Positions 1 to 5,970 of a stretch of DNA of 27,197 nucleotides are shown piece by piece. Location: IMG/VR virus record IMGVR_UViG_3300043827_000433, positions 1-27,197 of that record. The stretch is one strand, 5' to 3'. Source of the DNA: a virus. Made by a program: the position numbers and the translations under genes. Every line of letters starts with the position of its first letter. The first letter of the stretch is position 1. The notes under the pieces were generated by a model. That model was not told the DNA's origin, did no database searches, and saw only the letters and a program-made list of their open reading frames with translations.

Positions 1-360
1 ATGATTCTTTATTAGTGCAACTAATGGCTGACCCTTTGACCATTTAGGCGACACTTGCAAAGTGTGATAATGATTTGCACCATTCACTACATCGGGCATT
101 CGCTTCTCTGCTACAAGTTTCGCAAGATGAATTGCGTTGTGTGCTTGAGGATTCTTTAGGAGCTGTTGTTTCTTCGCCTCACTCACGCCACCATTCCAGA
201 AGCTGAATTGTTTTGGGGCGAGACACACCTGCGTTGCTGTTTGCTTGCGTTCTATAGCTCGTGTCTGGATGACTGATGCAACGCCAGCCATACCCTCAAA
301 GCCTTCACCTCTAGCTTCACCTAGTAGCGTCAAAGTTATAACAAGTATCTCAGCGGTCAT
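1..360 (-). CDS. SleB-type cell wall hydrolase (endolysin candidate), C-terminus off window
   Basis: A 120-residue reading frame starts at the ATG at 360 and stays open to the window edge, so the C-terminus is missing. The sequence fits the Hydrolase_2/SleB family of peptidoglycan hydrolases: an N-terminal LLGEARGEGFEGM block whose first Glu (residue 15) is the expected catalytic acid, then ASVIQTR, QFSFW near residue 53, and a late NHYHT...VSPKWSKG block. Family members cleave peptidoglycan, so the likely role is host lysis or cell-wall penetration. I see no signal peptide or membrane segment; the hydrophobic stretch at residues 5-12 belongs to the catalytic helix. Its start overlaps the end of the preceding 32-codon ORF by 11 nt, which implies translational coupling. 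The family call is good; the lysis role is inferred. Confidence 0.85.
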   Translation of the reverse strand, partial: MTAEILVITLTLLGEARGEGFEGMAGVASVIQTRAIERKQTATQVCLAPKQFSFWNGGVSEAKKQQLLKNPQAHNAIHLAKLVAEKRMPDVVNGANHYHTLQVSPKWSKGQPLVALIKNH

Positions 361-448
361 AGTCTTTACCTTCTACTATCACATAGATGGGGCTGTTTGA
401 TGACGAAAAGATTTGTTTGATATAAATGATTTTTGCTTCGTTATTCAT
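350..448 (-). CDS. 32-aa overlapping small ORF
   Basis: This small ORF reads MNNEAKIIYIKQIFSSSNSP then IYVIVEGKDYDR and stop. Its ATG shares one base with the stop of the upstream 139-aa gene (TAATG), and its 3' end overlaps the SleB gene start by 11 nt. That nested arrangement is typical of coupled phage genes and is the main reason to believe it. It is alternately polar and beta-prone, with no membrane segment and no recognised family. It may act mainly as a coupling ORF. Moderate confidence that it is translated. Confidence 0.45.
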   Translation of the reverse strand: MNNEAKIIYIKQIFSSSNSPIYVIVEGKDYDR

Positions 449-867
449 TAGTCTCTCCCGCTACTGATTGCGCCGCAGTAGTCGCTAGGCTTCTCTGCTG
501 TGATTGTTCCGAGGTTGTAGGTATCATTCGAGGCAGAAGCGTGAAGAAAGCGACCCTCTTTGATGCTCTCAAACTTGCGGTTTGCTTTCTCTTGTGCGAG
601 ACGCAACACGCCACCTTTCATTCCTTTGGCGTGCTTACTATTAGAGAGAGAGACGATTGCGACACGCATCAGAGCGTGAAGGATAGCTTCGGGTTGAGCG
701 TAGAAGTAGAACGCTTTGCCGTTGCCCATATCGTGCAACTCTCCAGAGGTTGCACCCCAATTAAACATCTGGTTAAAGAAGTTCTCGATTTGGGTAAGTG
801 AGCCTTCCAAGAGGAAAGCGGTTGTGTTTCCGAACGCTTGCTTTGTGATTGTGATTTGGTTTTTCAT
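448..867 (-). CDS. Hypothetical phage protein, 139 aa
   Basis: I chose the ATG at 867 (MKNQITITKQAFGN). The open frame extends upstream to a TTG at 903, but nothing supports that start. The protein is soluble and mixed alpha/beta, with aromatic patches (NFFNQMFNWG, KAFYFYAQPEA) around residues 28-60 and a basic stretch near residue 80. There is no membrane segment or catalytic motif, and I do not recognise a family. It lies between a 56-aa coiled-coil-like gene and the coupled 32-aa/SleB pair on the same strand, so it is part of that minus-strand operon. Base composition is richer in G+C than the genes from 1500 onward. Confidence 0.65.
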   Translation of the reverse strand: MKNQITITKQAFGNTTAFLLEGSLTQIENFFNQMFNWGATSGELHDMGNGKAFYFYAQPEAILHALMRVAIVSLSNSKHAKGMKGGVLRLAQEKANRKFESIKEGRFLHASASNDTYNLGTITAEKPSDYCGAISSGRD

Positions 868-906
868 TTTGTCTAGTTTGCTTTCTGGTTGTTGTTTCGT
901 CAAGGG

Positions 907-1077
907 TTATTTTATAGGCTCGCCCATATACTTTTTATGAGCCTCATCCTTTTTGGCTTGTGCCTCTACCACGATGTTGTCGAGGCGTTGTGCCGAGGCT
1001 TGGAATCCTGCGGTGATAGCTTCGAGGCGTTTGATGGTTTCGTTGATGTCGAACTTGATGTTTAATTTAACTTTCAT
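907..1077 (-). CDS. 56-aa helical small protein
   Basis: The ATG is at 1077 and the stop at 907. After a short beta-prone start (MKVKLNIKFDIN) the rest is a long amphipathic helix with heptad-like hydrophobic spacing (IKRLEAITAGFQASAQRLDN...), ending KKDEAHKKYMGEPIK. It is likely a small coiled-coil protein. No family is recognised. It is the first gene of the minus-strand module and sits about 7 bp downstream of a sigma-70-like -10 box, so its leader would be very short (an AAAGG lies immediately before the ATG). A spanin or scaffold role cannot be claimed, because there is no signal or lipobox. Confidence 0.6.
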   Translation of the reverse strand: MKVKLNIKFDINETIKRLEAITAGFQASAQRLDNIVVEAQAKKDEAHKKYMGEPIK

Positions 1078-1083
1078 ACCTTT

Positions 1084-1111
1084 AATCTATCACAGATATA
1101 GCTTCTGTCAA
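1084..1111 (-). promoter_or_regulatory. Sigma-70-like promoter for the minus-strand lysis module
   Basis: On the minus strand a perfect TTGACA (1106-1111) is followed, after a 16-bp spacer, by TAGATT (1084-1089), which matches TATAAT at 4 of 6 positions. It points at the 56-aa gene starting at 1077. No GTGTAAT motif is present here, unlike the rest of the window. Confidence 0.55.
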
Positions 1112-1480
1112 GAGCCACAGAGCATTTTTCTTCAGTTAAATTTCATTGATTATCAACAACTTACAGAGAATCGCAAAAAAATTTTATATATACCACCCTA
1201 TTTTTGAAAAAATTAAAAAACTTAAGATCAAAAACAGCGTGGGGGGTACTAACTTCAATCTCCACACTATTTAAATTTATTATTTATTTATCTTATCTAT
1301 ACTTATTTCTCTATATATCTTTATTTAAATAATACAATAAAAGGGTTAATATCTATCTTATCTAGCTTATGCTTTAATACCCCTCCCCTTTTTAGAAATC
1401 TATAAAAAATCAATAGAATAAAATATCTTAAGAGGTCAAAATTTCCAATGGGTTATTTTTTGCTAGAAGCTTTTAGATAT
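1112..1480. other. AT-rich spacer, no gene seen
   Basis: About 370 bp of A/T-rich, low-complexity sequence with scattered G or C runs (for example GTGGGGGG near 1240 and CCCCTCCCC near 1380). I find no convincing coding frame, tRNA, clear terminator or long repeat. It separates the GC-richer minus-strand module from the AT-rich plus-strand genes, so it is either a transcriptional boundary or a junction between sequences of different origin. Confidence 0.5.
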
Positions 1481-1489
1481 GTGTAGATT
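1481..1489 (+). promoter_or_regulatory. GTGTA-type promoter motif (variant GTGTAGATT)
   Basis: GTGTAGATTTTTAT sits directly before an ATG at 1495 (14 nt from first G to A). It is the leftmost copy of the recurrent motif and one base off GTGTAATAT. Confidence 0.5.
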
Positions 1490-1494
1490 TTTAT

Positions 1495-1653
1495 ATGAGC
1501 TGTTCTTCAAATATATTTTTAATAAAAGCGGAAGCATATGCAAATAGTAGTAATTTTGGATATCCTTGTCTTGATGTAGGACTCCAAACATATTTAAAAT
1601 ATGAAAACGAAAAAATTAGTAATAATAACAATAATCTTATTAAGTTTAATTAG
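1495..1653 (+). CDS. 52-aa hypothetical ORF behind a promoter motif
   Basis: The ORF begins MSCSSNIFLIKAEAYANSSN and ends NNNNNLIKFN. It has no recognised family, no membrane segment and an Asn-rich tail. The case for it is positional: its ATG is at the same distance from a GTGTA motif as those of the solid genes. Its last 53 nt overlap the next gene (ATG 1601) in another frame. It may be a true micro-gene or just a leader for the downstream membrane protein. Confidence 0.35.
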   Translation: MSCSSNIFLIKAEAYANSSNFGYPCLDVGLQTYLKYENEKISNNNNNLIKFN

Positions 1654-1831
1654 TTTATATAAACAAATAAATTTAACACAAGTTCAAAAGAAATCAAAAG
1701 AAATAATCGTAGAAGGGAACAACGCTATTGTTTTAAAAGAAAATAAGATAAAATTAACACAGCCCGAGCCTTTAAATTTTAAGCCAGCCCAAAATTATCT
1801 AGAATCTGGCGGAAATTCGAAAAATAAATGA
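1601..1831 (+). CDS. Small single-pass membrane protein, 76 aa
   Basis: It has a short basic N-terminus (MKTKK), a hydrophobic segment at residues 6-20 (LVIITIILLSLISLY), then a polar Lys/Asn-rich tail. The topology could be an N-terminal anchor or an uncleaved signal; there is no lipobox Cys. Its stop overlaps the ATG of the next gene (ATGA at 1828-1831), so it is coupled to a cysteine-hydrolase-like protein. A phage inner-membrane or lysis-accessory role is possible but unproven. No Shine-Dalgarno sequence precedes the start. Confidence 0.55.
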   Translation: MKTKKLVIITIILLSLISLYKQINLTQVQKKSKEIIVEGNNAIVLKENKIKLTQPEPLNFKPAQNYLESGGNSKNK

Positions 1832-2301
1832 TTATATCAAATCAAGATCTTTTAGCGCCTTTTTATAATAACAAAAAACTTCCTAAAAATTTTGTAATTT
1901 CTGATAAGGATTATTTTTGTCCGACCCAAGCCATGATAGTTAATGAAATTTTTCCTAAATATTGGTGTTGGATGCAGTCTCTTAGATGGAGCAAATGGAT
2001 GCATAGGTGGGACTGTGATAATTTTGCAGATGCATTTAAATTATTTTCCTGTGGATATTACGAACAGGTTATTGAGAGTACCGCGAATGGAATAGCTATC
2101 GGGGTTATAAATTATATGGCAAACCAAAGGGCCGAAGATGGGCTAAAGGGTGGTCATGCGATTAATATTATATACGCTCAAAACGAAAAAAATGATGATG
2201 GTATAGATAATTTTAATCTTCTTTTTTTAGAACCCCAAAATGGAAAATTTTATAATTTAACTCAAGAAGAGTTCGACAGTATTTGGACGGTTTATATTTA
2301 A
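1828..2301 (+). CDS. Putative transglutaminase/papain-fold cysteine hydrolase, 157 aa
   Basis: The sequence shows a Cys-His-acid arrangement as in transglutaminase-like and papain-like folds: WDCDNFADAF with Cys63, GGHAINIIY with His110, and LLFLEPQNGKF with Glu135. Order and spacing (about 47 and 25 residues) suit such a fold, but I cannot name the family. The region before Cys63 is Trp-rich (KYWCWMQSLRWSKWMHRW). There is no signal peptide. It is coupled by ATGA to a 76-aa membrane protein, suggesting the pair acts together, perhaps on peptide cross-links or a host surface protein. The IS remnant begins 4 bp after its stop but does not disrupt it. Confidence 0.55.
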   Translation: MIISNQDLLAPFYNNKKLPKNFVISDKDYFCPTQAMIVNEIFPKYWCWMQSLRWSKWMHRWDCDNFADAFKLFSCGYYEQVIESTANGIAIGVINYMANQRAEDGLKGGHAINIIYAQNEKNDDGIDNFNLLFLEPQNGKFYNLTQEEFDSIWTVYI

Positions 2302-2305
2302 AATA

Positions 2306-2324
2306 GGCTTAAGACTAGCAGATT
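2306..2324 (+). repeat. Left terminal inverted repeat of the IS remnant
   Basis: GGCTTAAGACTAGCAGATT; pairs with 2599-2617. Confidence 0.7.
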
Positions 2325-2588
2325 GGGGGTTTGGGTTGAGGTTGGCGGGTGAGTTTGAGGAGGTGGTACTTCAAGGTGGGCCTCGACGATGCCGCCCAGA
2401 AGACGCTTCTGGGACTGACGATGAAAAAAGATAAGCCTGCGGAAGATGCCGTAGAGCCGATTGATGGTGTTGCGATTGAGTTGAACCAGGAAAGCGGCTT
2501 TCGAGGCCTCAATGTCCAAACAGAAGCACTCAATGACTTTTAAAAGCCGATACCTGCTGATCTTGCTGCCCTTCAGAGGTTTGGACAT
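2315..2588 (-). pseudogene. IS1595-type transposase remnant
   Basis: From ATG 2588 the frame reads MSKPLKGSKISRYRLLKVIECF...LNRNTINRLYGIFRRLI...KRLLGGIVE. This is the characteristic N-terminal zinc-ribbon/HTH part of IS1595 transposases up to the GGIVE that normally precedes VDESYFG of the DDE domain. After GGIVE the frame is wrong, and in a second minus frame the sequence reads LKYHLLKLTRQ, like the family's C-terminal tail. The DDE/N catalytic core is therefore missing, so the element cannot move on its own and could only be mobilised in trans. An AGGAG lies about 14 nt upstream of the start. Confidence 0.75.
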
Positions 2589-2598
2589 ATTTCATGGA

Positions 2599-2617
2599 AA
2601 TCTCCTAGTCTAGAGCC
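2599..2617 (-). repeat. Right terminal inverted repeat of the IS remnant
   Basis: Reads GGCTCTAGACTAGGAGATT on the minus strand, 16 of 19 identical to the left end. Confidence 0.7.
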
Positions 2618-2625
2618 TAAGGTAA

Positions 2626-2634
2626 GTGTATATA
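2626..2634 (+). promoter_or_regulatory. GTGTATATA promoter motif
   Basis: GTGTATATAATACAA directly precedes ATG 2641 (15 nt). The GTG of the motif is in frame with the gene but is better read as promoter than as a start codon. Confidence 0.6.
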
Positions 2635-2640
2635 ATACAA

Positions 2641-3546
2641 ATGCCTTGTCCATTAACAGATAATAGTTTACCGCAGCACCTTAAGGCGATCCTTAAAAAA
2701 ATAGAAGTTAGTAACAACCAGACATGGAAAGATTGTGCTTGTAGACTTTTGAGAGCTGAGCAAAGGTCAGATTCAGATTTTGGATACTATGTCACAGCGC
2801 TTCCTTGGTGCTTCCCAACTTTAGAAGATATACAAGAGGCACTTGCTGAGGCTAATGGGGATACCAGCTTTACTCATACAATGGTAGACGAGCACGAAGT
2901 TGATCTTAAAGATATTAGCGAAGCATTTTATGCAAAAAAAATTGAATTTAAAGGGTCTATAATTAGAACGGATAGTGCTTGTAGTGGAGATCCTGTGTTC
3001 TCTGTTCATATCTCTAGTAGCTTTAATGACCTGGTGGACGGAATAGATATAGAAAAATCTGTTTGCGATGCAAGATTTGATAATCCAGAAAATTCTGAAT
3101 TTTATCCTAGGTCCTTTGTTTATGGTCAAACCCCCCCTCTTTGGCAAGCACTCAGCGCTTATTATACGCCATCGAGTTTTATGGGGTTTAACAGCGCACT
3201 CTATAAGTATTGTGAAATTTGTCCAACATGCCAGGAACTAGTACAAGAAGGTGTGTTAGATGAGGATGACTGCGACCCAGCTAACTGTTTAGCTTATCAT
3301 AGTATTTTCATGAAGATATTCCCAAACATTTACAAATATGAAGAAGGCAGCGATTGCGAAAAAGGCAGATTCAAATACAAACAGTTCGGCGTTAAGATAG
3401 TCAATAATGACGCCCCAACCACTAATGATCCTTATATTGCAACAGTAAGAAATACTCTTAAGGGTTATGGTTTTCATCTGATTGGGGACGGGGCTCGTCT
3501 TAACGGCCCTAATCGGCCTCCGATCATCCAATTGACTATAGAATAA
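2641..3546 (+). CDS. Hypothetical phage protein, 301 aa, Cys-containing
   Basis: The start is set at ATG 2641 (MPCPLTDNSLPQHLKAILKK) because the promoter motif sits immediately upstream; an in-frame GTG at 2626 lies inside that motif. The protein is soluble and rich in aromatic residues and Cys, with a cluster YCEICPTCQ...DEDDCDPANC around residues 200-220 that could bind metal. The N-terminus is helical and the C-terminus ends in a beta-like PPIIQLTIE. No family is recognised. Its neighbours are other uncharacterised late genes, so a virion or assembly role is possible. Codon use is AT-rich like the main phage genes. Confidence 0.7.
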   Translation: MPCPLTDNSLPQHLKAILKKIEVSNNQTWKDCACRLLRAEQRSDSDFGYYVTALPWCFPTLEDIQEALAEANGDTSFTHTMVDEHEVDLKDISEAFYAKKIEFKGSIIRTDSACSGDPVFSVHISSSFNDLVDGIDIEKSVCDARFDNPENSEFYPRSFVYGQTPPLWQALSAYYTPSSFMGFNSALYKYCEICPTCQELVQEGVLDEDDCDPANCLAYHSIFMKIFPNIYKYEEGSDCEKGRFKYKQFGVKIVNNDAPTTNDPYIATVRNTLKGYGFHLIGDGARLNGPNRPPIIQLTIE

Positions 3547-3599
3547 TAAAAAAATTCTTATATACCATGAATATTAATATTAAATCTAAAAAATTTAAT

Positions 3600-3608
3600 G
3601 TGTAATTT
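3600..3608 (+). promoter_or_regulatory. GTGTAATTT promoter motif
   Basis: GTGTAATTTAAATAA runs straight into ATG 3615 (15 nt); no Shine-Dalgarno sequence in between. Confidence 0.65.
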
Positions 3609-3614
3609 AAATAA

Positions 3615-4262
3615 ATGGCATTCTTAAATGCAAATATTCCTCCTGTTGAATGCTATGTAAGAGGAAACTATCTACGCGATCAACAGGATTCTCGTGATAA
3701 ATATTTTCAAGTTTTAGTATTTGGAGTAACATCATTACCATCTCAAGTGCCACTTTTTAACTTTATTATGGAAGATGGTGGAATTTGGTGGCATGCACCA
3801 ATTAGCGCATTTTGCTCAAAAGCAGGAACTCCAGAGCAAGATATTCATGAATTGGAATTATGGGATAGTTTTAGTTATCATATAGCAGTAACTAAATTTT
3901 CTATATTTCAAAATAAAAAATTAAAATTCTTATCTAGAACTGGTAAAGAATATTTTGGAACATATTTGTTCACACTTGATTGGGCGCATAGTGATTATAA
4001 TGAACTTAATTTTGGATTTAGTGAAAGTCCAGGCCAACATAAATGTGGACACGTGCTTCAATTAGATAATGGAAACTTTGCTATCCAACCAAATAATAGA
4101 TTAAAATTATATGATCCAAACTTTGTTACAAAACAAGGAGAAAATCTTATTGAAAGAAAAGTTAATAGTCATATTTATAGCGTCGAGAACTGCCCTAAGT
4201 GGATTACAGAAGATTCTGATAACTATGAATATAGTGTAAAACAAATAAACGGAGAAACCTAA
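3615..4262 (+). CDS. Conserved hypothetical phage protein, 215 aa
   Basis: A soluble protein with blocks that recur, from memory, in marine T4-like phage hypotheticals: VRGNYLRDQ near residue 16, SLPSQVPLFNFIMEDGGIWWHAPISAFC at about 40-67, then LELWDSFSYHIAVTKF. It ends with NCPKWITEDS and a polar tail. I see no catalytic motif or membrane segment, so no function is assigned. The stop TAA shares its last base with the ATG of the next gene, which has a GGAG Shine-Dalgarno sequence inside this gene's 3' end. The two are one transcriptional unit led by the motif at 3600. Confidence 0.75.
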   Translation: MAFLNANIPPVECYVRGNYLRDQQDSRDKYFQVLVFGVTSLPSQVPLFNFIMEDGGIWWHAPISAFCSKAGTPEQDIHELELWDSFSYHIAVTKFSIFQNKKLKFLSRTGKEYFGTYLFTLDWAHSDYNELNFGFSESPGQHKCGHVLQLDNGNFAIQPNNRLKLYDPNFVTKQGENLIERKVNSHIYSVENCPKWITEDSDNYEYSVKQINGET

Positions 4263-4549
4263 TGAAAAAAACAATAAACATAACAAATAAAAACATAACC
4301 GATGGGGAAAAAACAAATCCTCAAAATTGCGCGATTGCTCGTGCAATTAAAAGTAAAATGAAAAAAGAAATACAAGAAGTTTCTGTTCTTCCTACTCAGG
4401 TTATTTTAAAAATAGATAATAAAATGTTTGTTGCGCCCATGCCAAAAAAAGGAACAAATTTTATCAAAAGATTTGACCGCGGTTTAGCAGTAGATCCTTT
4501 TGAATTAAATTTGAAATTTAAAAAAGGTTACGCGCTGACCTCAGTTTAA
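4262..4549 (+). CDS. Conserved small phage protein, 95 aa
   Basis: A basic protein: MKKTINITNKNITDGEKTNPQNCAIARAIKSKMKK, then a beta-rich part with KIDNKMFVAPMPKKGTNFIKRFDRGLAVDPFELNLKF. The NCAIARAIK followed by a P-K-rich F-I-x-x-F-D-x-G block resembles small hypotheticals seen in many phages whose function is unknown. A GGAG lies 7 nt upstream of the start, within the preceding gene, and the overlap indicates coupling. There is no membrane segment. Confidence 0.75.
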   Translation: MKKTINITNKNITDGEKTNPQNCAIARAIKSKMKKEIQEVSVLPTQVILKIDNKMFVAPMPKKGTNFIKRFDRGLAVDPFELNLKFKKGYALTSV

Positions 4550-4554
4550 TTTTT

Positions 4555-4576
4555 TATATTAATTAAAATTAATATA
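4555..4576. repeat. Perfect AT-only inverted repeat before the PhoH promoter
   Basis: Arms TATATTAATT (4555-4564) and AATTAATATA (4567-4576) around AA. It lies after the stop of the 95-aa gene and 6 bp before a GTGTAAT motif. It could be a weak terminator or a DNA-level operator; all-AT pairing makes a stable RNA hairpin unlikely. Confidence 0.4.
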
Positions 4577-4582
4577 ATAGGG

Positions 4583-4591
4583 GTGTAATCT
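4583..4591 (+). promoter_or_regulatory. GTGTAATCT promoter motif
   Basis: GTGTAATCT lies 24 nt before ATG 4607, a longer spacing than most copies. There is still no Shine-Dalgarno sequence between motif and start. Confidence 0.55.
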
Positions 4592-4606
4592 AATACGTAA
4601 GCCAGA

Positions 4607-5335
4607 ATGTCTAAAAAAAATAAACGTAAAGAAGACAAGTCGCCGGTTATACCTCAAAGGGATAAAATTCAAGGATTCTTGGATATTCGAGAATTTCAAT
4701 GGACAGAAAATCAAAAAAAATTCATAGAACTTCTTAATAGTAAAAATACAAAAATAGTTTTTTGTAAAGGTCCAGCGGGAACAGCAAAAAGTTTATTAAG
4801 CGTATACGCAGCTTTAAATGCAATAAATAATAAAAGAATTGGTGAGATATTTTATGTTCGCAATCCAGTAGAAAGCTCTACTCATAACCTTGGTTTTCTT
4901 AAAGGAGATCTTCATAGCAAGCTTGATCCATATCTTCAACCATTAATGGATAAACTGCATGAATTGTTACCGAAATCTCAAGTAGAAAGATTATTAAAAG
5001 AAGAAAGAGTCAAAGGATTACCAGTAGGGTTTCTTAGAGGCCTTAGTATTAATGCAAGTTATATTATATGTGATGAGGCGCAAAACTTAAGTATTCATGA
5101 TCTTCTTCTTATTACTACTAGAATGGGTAAATTTAGTAAGTTAATATTAATTGGAGATATTAGACAATCAGACATTAAAAATAGTGGATTTGATAAAATA
5201 TATAATCTATTTGATGATAAAAAAAGCTTTGACAAAGGTATTATAACATTTAAATTTGGCACAAATGATATCATGAGAAATGATATATTAGCTTATATTA
5301 TTGAAAGATTTGAAGAACTAGATAGTAAAAAATAA
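4607..5335 (+). CDS. phoH: PhoH-like P-loop ATPase
   Basis: A 242-residue PhoH-family protein. Walker A is GPAGTAKS (residues 55-62) and Walker B is IICDEAQN (153-160), followed by TTRMGKFSKLILIGDIRQSD, the usual sensor region of the family. The N-terminal QWTENQKKFIELLNSKNTKIVF is also typical. PhoH proteins bind and hydrolyse ATP; in bacteria they respond to phosphate starvation and have been linked to RNA metabolism. In phages, where they are common, the role is unsettled. The length fits the single-domain phage form with no PIN or KH domain. It has its own promoter motif and is followed after 39 bp by an unrelated small gene. Confidence 0.93.
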   Translation: MSKKNKRKEDKSPVIPQRDKIQGFLDIREFQWTENQKKFIELLNSKNTKIVFCKGPAGTAKSLLSVYAALNAINNKRIGEIFYVRNPVESSTHNLGFLKGDLHSKLDPYLQPLMDKLHELLPKSQVERLLKEERVKGLPVGFLRGLSINASYIICDEAQNLSIHDLLLITTRMGKFSKLILIGDIRQSDIKNSGFDKIYNLFDDKKSFDKGIITFKFGTNDIMRNDILAYIIERFEELDSKK

Positions 5336-5374
5336 TTAATTAGACTTTTTATTTATTTTTTATATTATATATAT

Positions 5375-5794
5375 ATGAAATTTTATTTAATATTACAAAC
5401 ACTACTAGAAAACGATGTTACTTTCGATAGACTAAAAGAAAGATATAAGGAGATATTAGCAGATCTTGTTAGCGCAAGAAATCAGCCGGATTGTGCTTGC
5501 AGAAATAAAGTATTAAACTTTCTTGAAGTAAAATATAAAGTTTCTGAAGAGAAAACCTTTTTAGACGAATTAATTGACGATAATTCTGTAAGAGATATAG
5601 TAATAGATATTTTAAATGAAGACGAAGAGGTTAATAGGATATTAAAGACACCACATCTTATCAAGAAAGAAGATGGTTATTATGAAAAATTTTTAAATAA
5701 ATTGCAAGAAACGAACGCGCATCATTACGTTAGATCCATAAGCGTTATAGATAAGGGAGAATTTGTAGAAATGTTTCTTTTTGGTTATAAATAA
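5375..5794 (+). CDS. Hypothetical protein, 139 aa
   Basis: A mostly helical, acidic protein: MKFYLILQTLLENDVTFDRLKERYKEIL, then QPDCACRNKVLNFLEVKYK (two close Cys near residue 50), an acidic middle (DELIDDNSVRDIVIDILNEDEEVNRIL) and a beta-like end EFVEMFLFGYK. No family is recognised; the first residues are helical rather than a signal peptide. It follows PhoH by 39 bp of AT-rich sequence without a GTGTAAT motif or Shine-Dalgarno sequence, so it is probably read through from the PhoH promoter. The next motif begins at the base after its stop. Confidence 0.7.
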   Translation: MKFYLILQTLLENDVTFDRLKERYKEILADLVSARNQPDCACRNKVLNFLEVKYKVSEEKTFLDELIDDNSVRDIVIDILNEDEEVNRILKTPHLIKKEDGYYEKFLNKLQETNAHHYVRSISVIDKGEFVEMFLFGYK

Positions 5795-5803
5795 GTGTAA
5801 CAA
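5795..5803 (+). promoter_or_regulatory. GTGTAACAA promoter motif
   Basis: GTGTAACAA starts at the base after the upstream stop codon and is followed 12 nt on by TTG 5807, the likely start of a 49-aa ORF. Confidence 0.5.
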
Positions 5804-5806
5804 TAT

Positions 5807-5956
5807 TTGCCTCAAGTCTATCCACCTACAATAATAGACGATTTGCGGGCGATAAAAATGACACCTCAAGATGAACTAGACAATGGAATCCATGTCTACG
5901 GACATCAAATAAAGAAGGAGACATATTTTGAAATCGCCCCGAGGCAAATTTTTTAG
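5807..5956 (+). CDS. 49-aa small ORF with TTG start
   Basis: It reads from TTG 5807 as MPQVYPPTIIDDLRAIKMTPQ then DELDNGIHVYGHQIKKETYF...IF, with stop TAG at 5954-5956. No family is recognised; it looks like a small soluble alpha/beta protein. The TTG start is chosen from its position 12 nt after a GTGTAAC motif and because nothing else fills the gap between two genes; the only in-frame ATG (codon 18) would leave about 32 residues. The TAG's G is the first base of the next promoter motif. Confidence 0.5.
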   Translation: MPQVYPPTIIDDLRAIKMTPQDELDNGIHVYGHQIKKETYFEIAPRQIF

Positions 5957-5964
5957 TGTAAACT
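5956..5964 (+). promoter_or_regulatory. GTGTAAACT promoter motif
   Basis: GTGTAAACTTTGCTT runs into ATG 5971 (15 nt) and overlaps the upstream stop codon by one base. Confidence 0.55.
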
Positions 5965-5970
5965 TTGCTT

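Larger units (their letters stand above)
2306..2617 (-). mobile_element. Internally deleted IS1595-family insertion sequence (312 bp)
   Basis: The element is bounded by imperfect terminal inverted repeats that match at 16 of 19 positions: GGCTTAAGACTAGCAGATT at 2306-2324, and GGCTCTAGACTAGGAGATT read on the minus strand from 2617. Inside, the minus strand carries the N-terminal part of an IS1595/ISPna2-type transposase fused to what looks like its extreme C-terminus, so most of the catalytic domain is gone. It is GC-richer than its surroundings. The 8-bp flanks (TTAAAATA and TAAGGTAA) do not match, so no target duplication remains. It sits between the stop of the upstream gene and a promoter motif 9 bp downstream. 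Confidence 0.75.

Noticed and set aside
433-801. 122-codon plus-strand ORF
   Set aside because: Shadow of the minus-strand 139-aa gene; Cys-rich and repetitive in a non-protein-like way, with no promoter motif.
716-1207. Plus-strand ORFs at 716-940 and 953-1207
   Set aside because: Antisense to the minus-strand module and its promoter; no motif or Shine-Dalgarno sequence.
2349-2543. 64-codon plus-strand ORF in the IS remnant
   Set aside because: Antisense frame of the transposase fragment.
4234-4242. GTGTAAAAC ahead of the 95-aa gene
   Set aside because: It lies inside the upstream coding region, 28 nt from the start, with a Shine-Dalgarno sequence between. The gene is better explained as internal to an operon.
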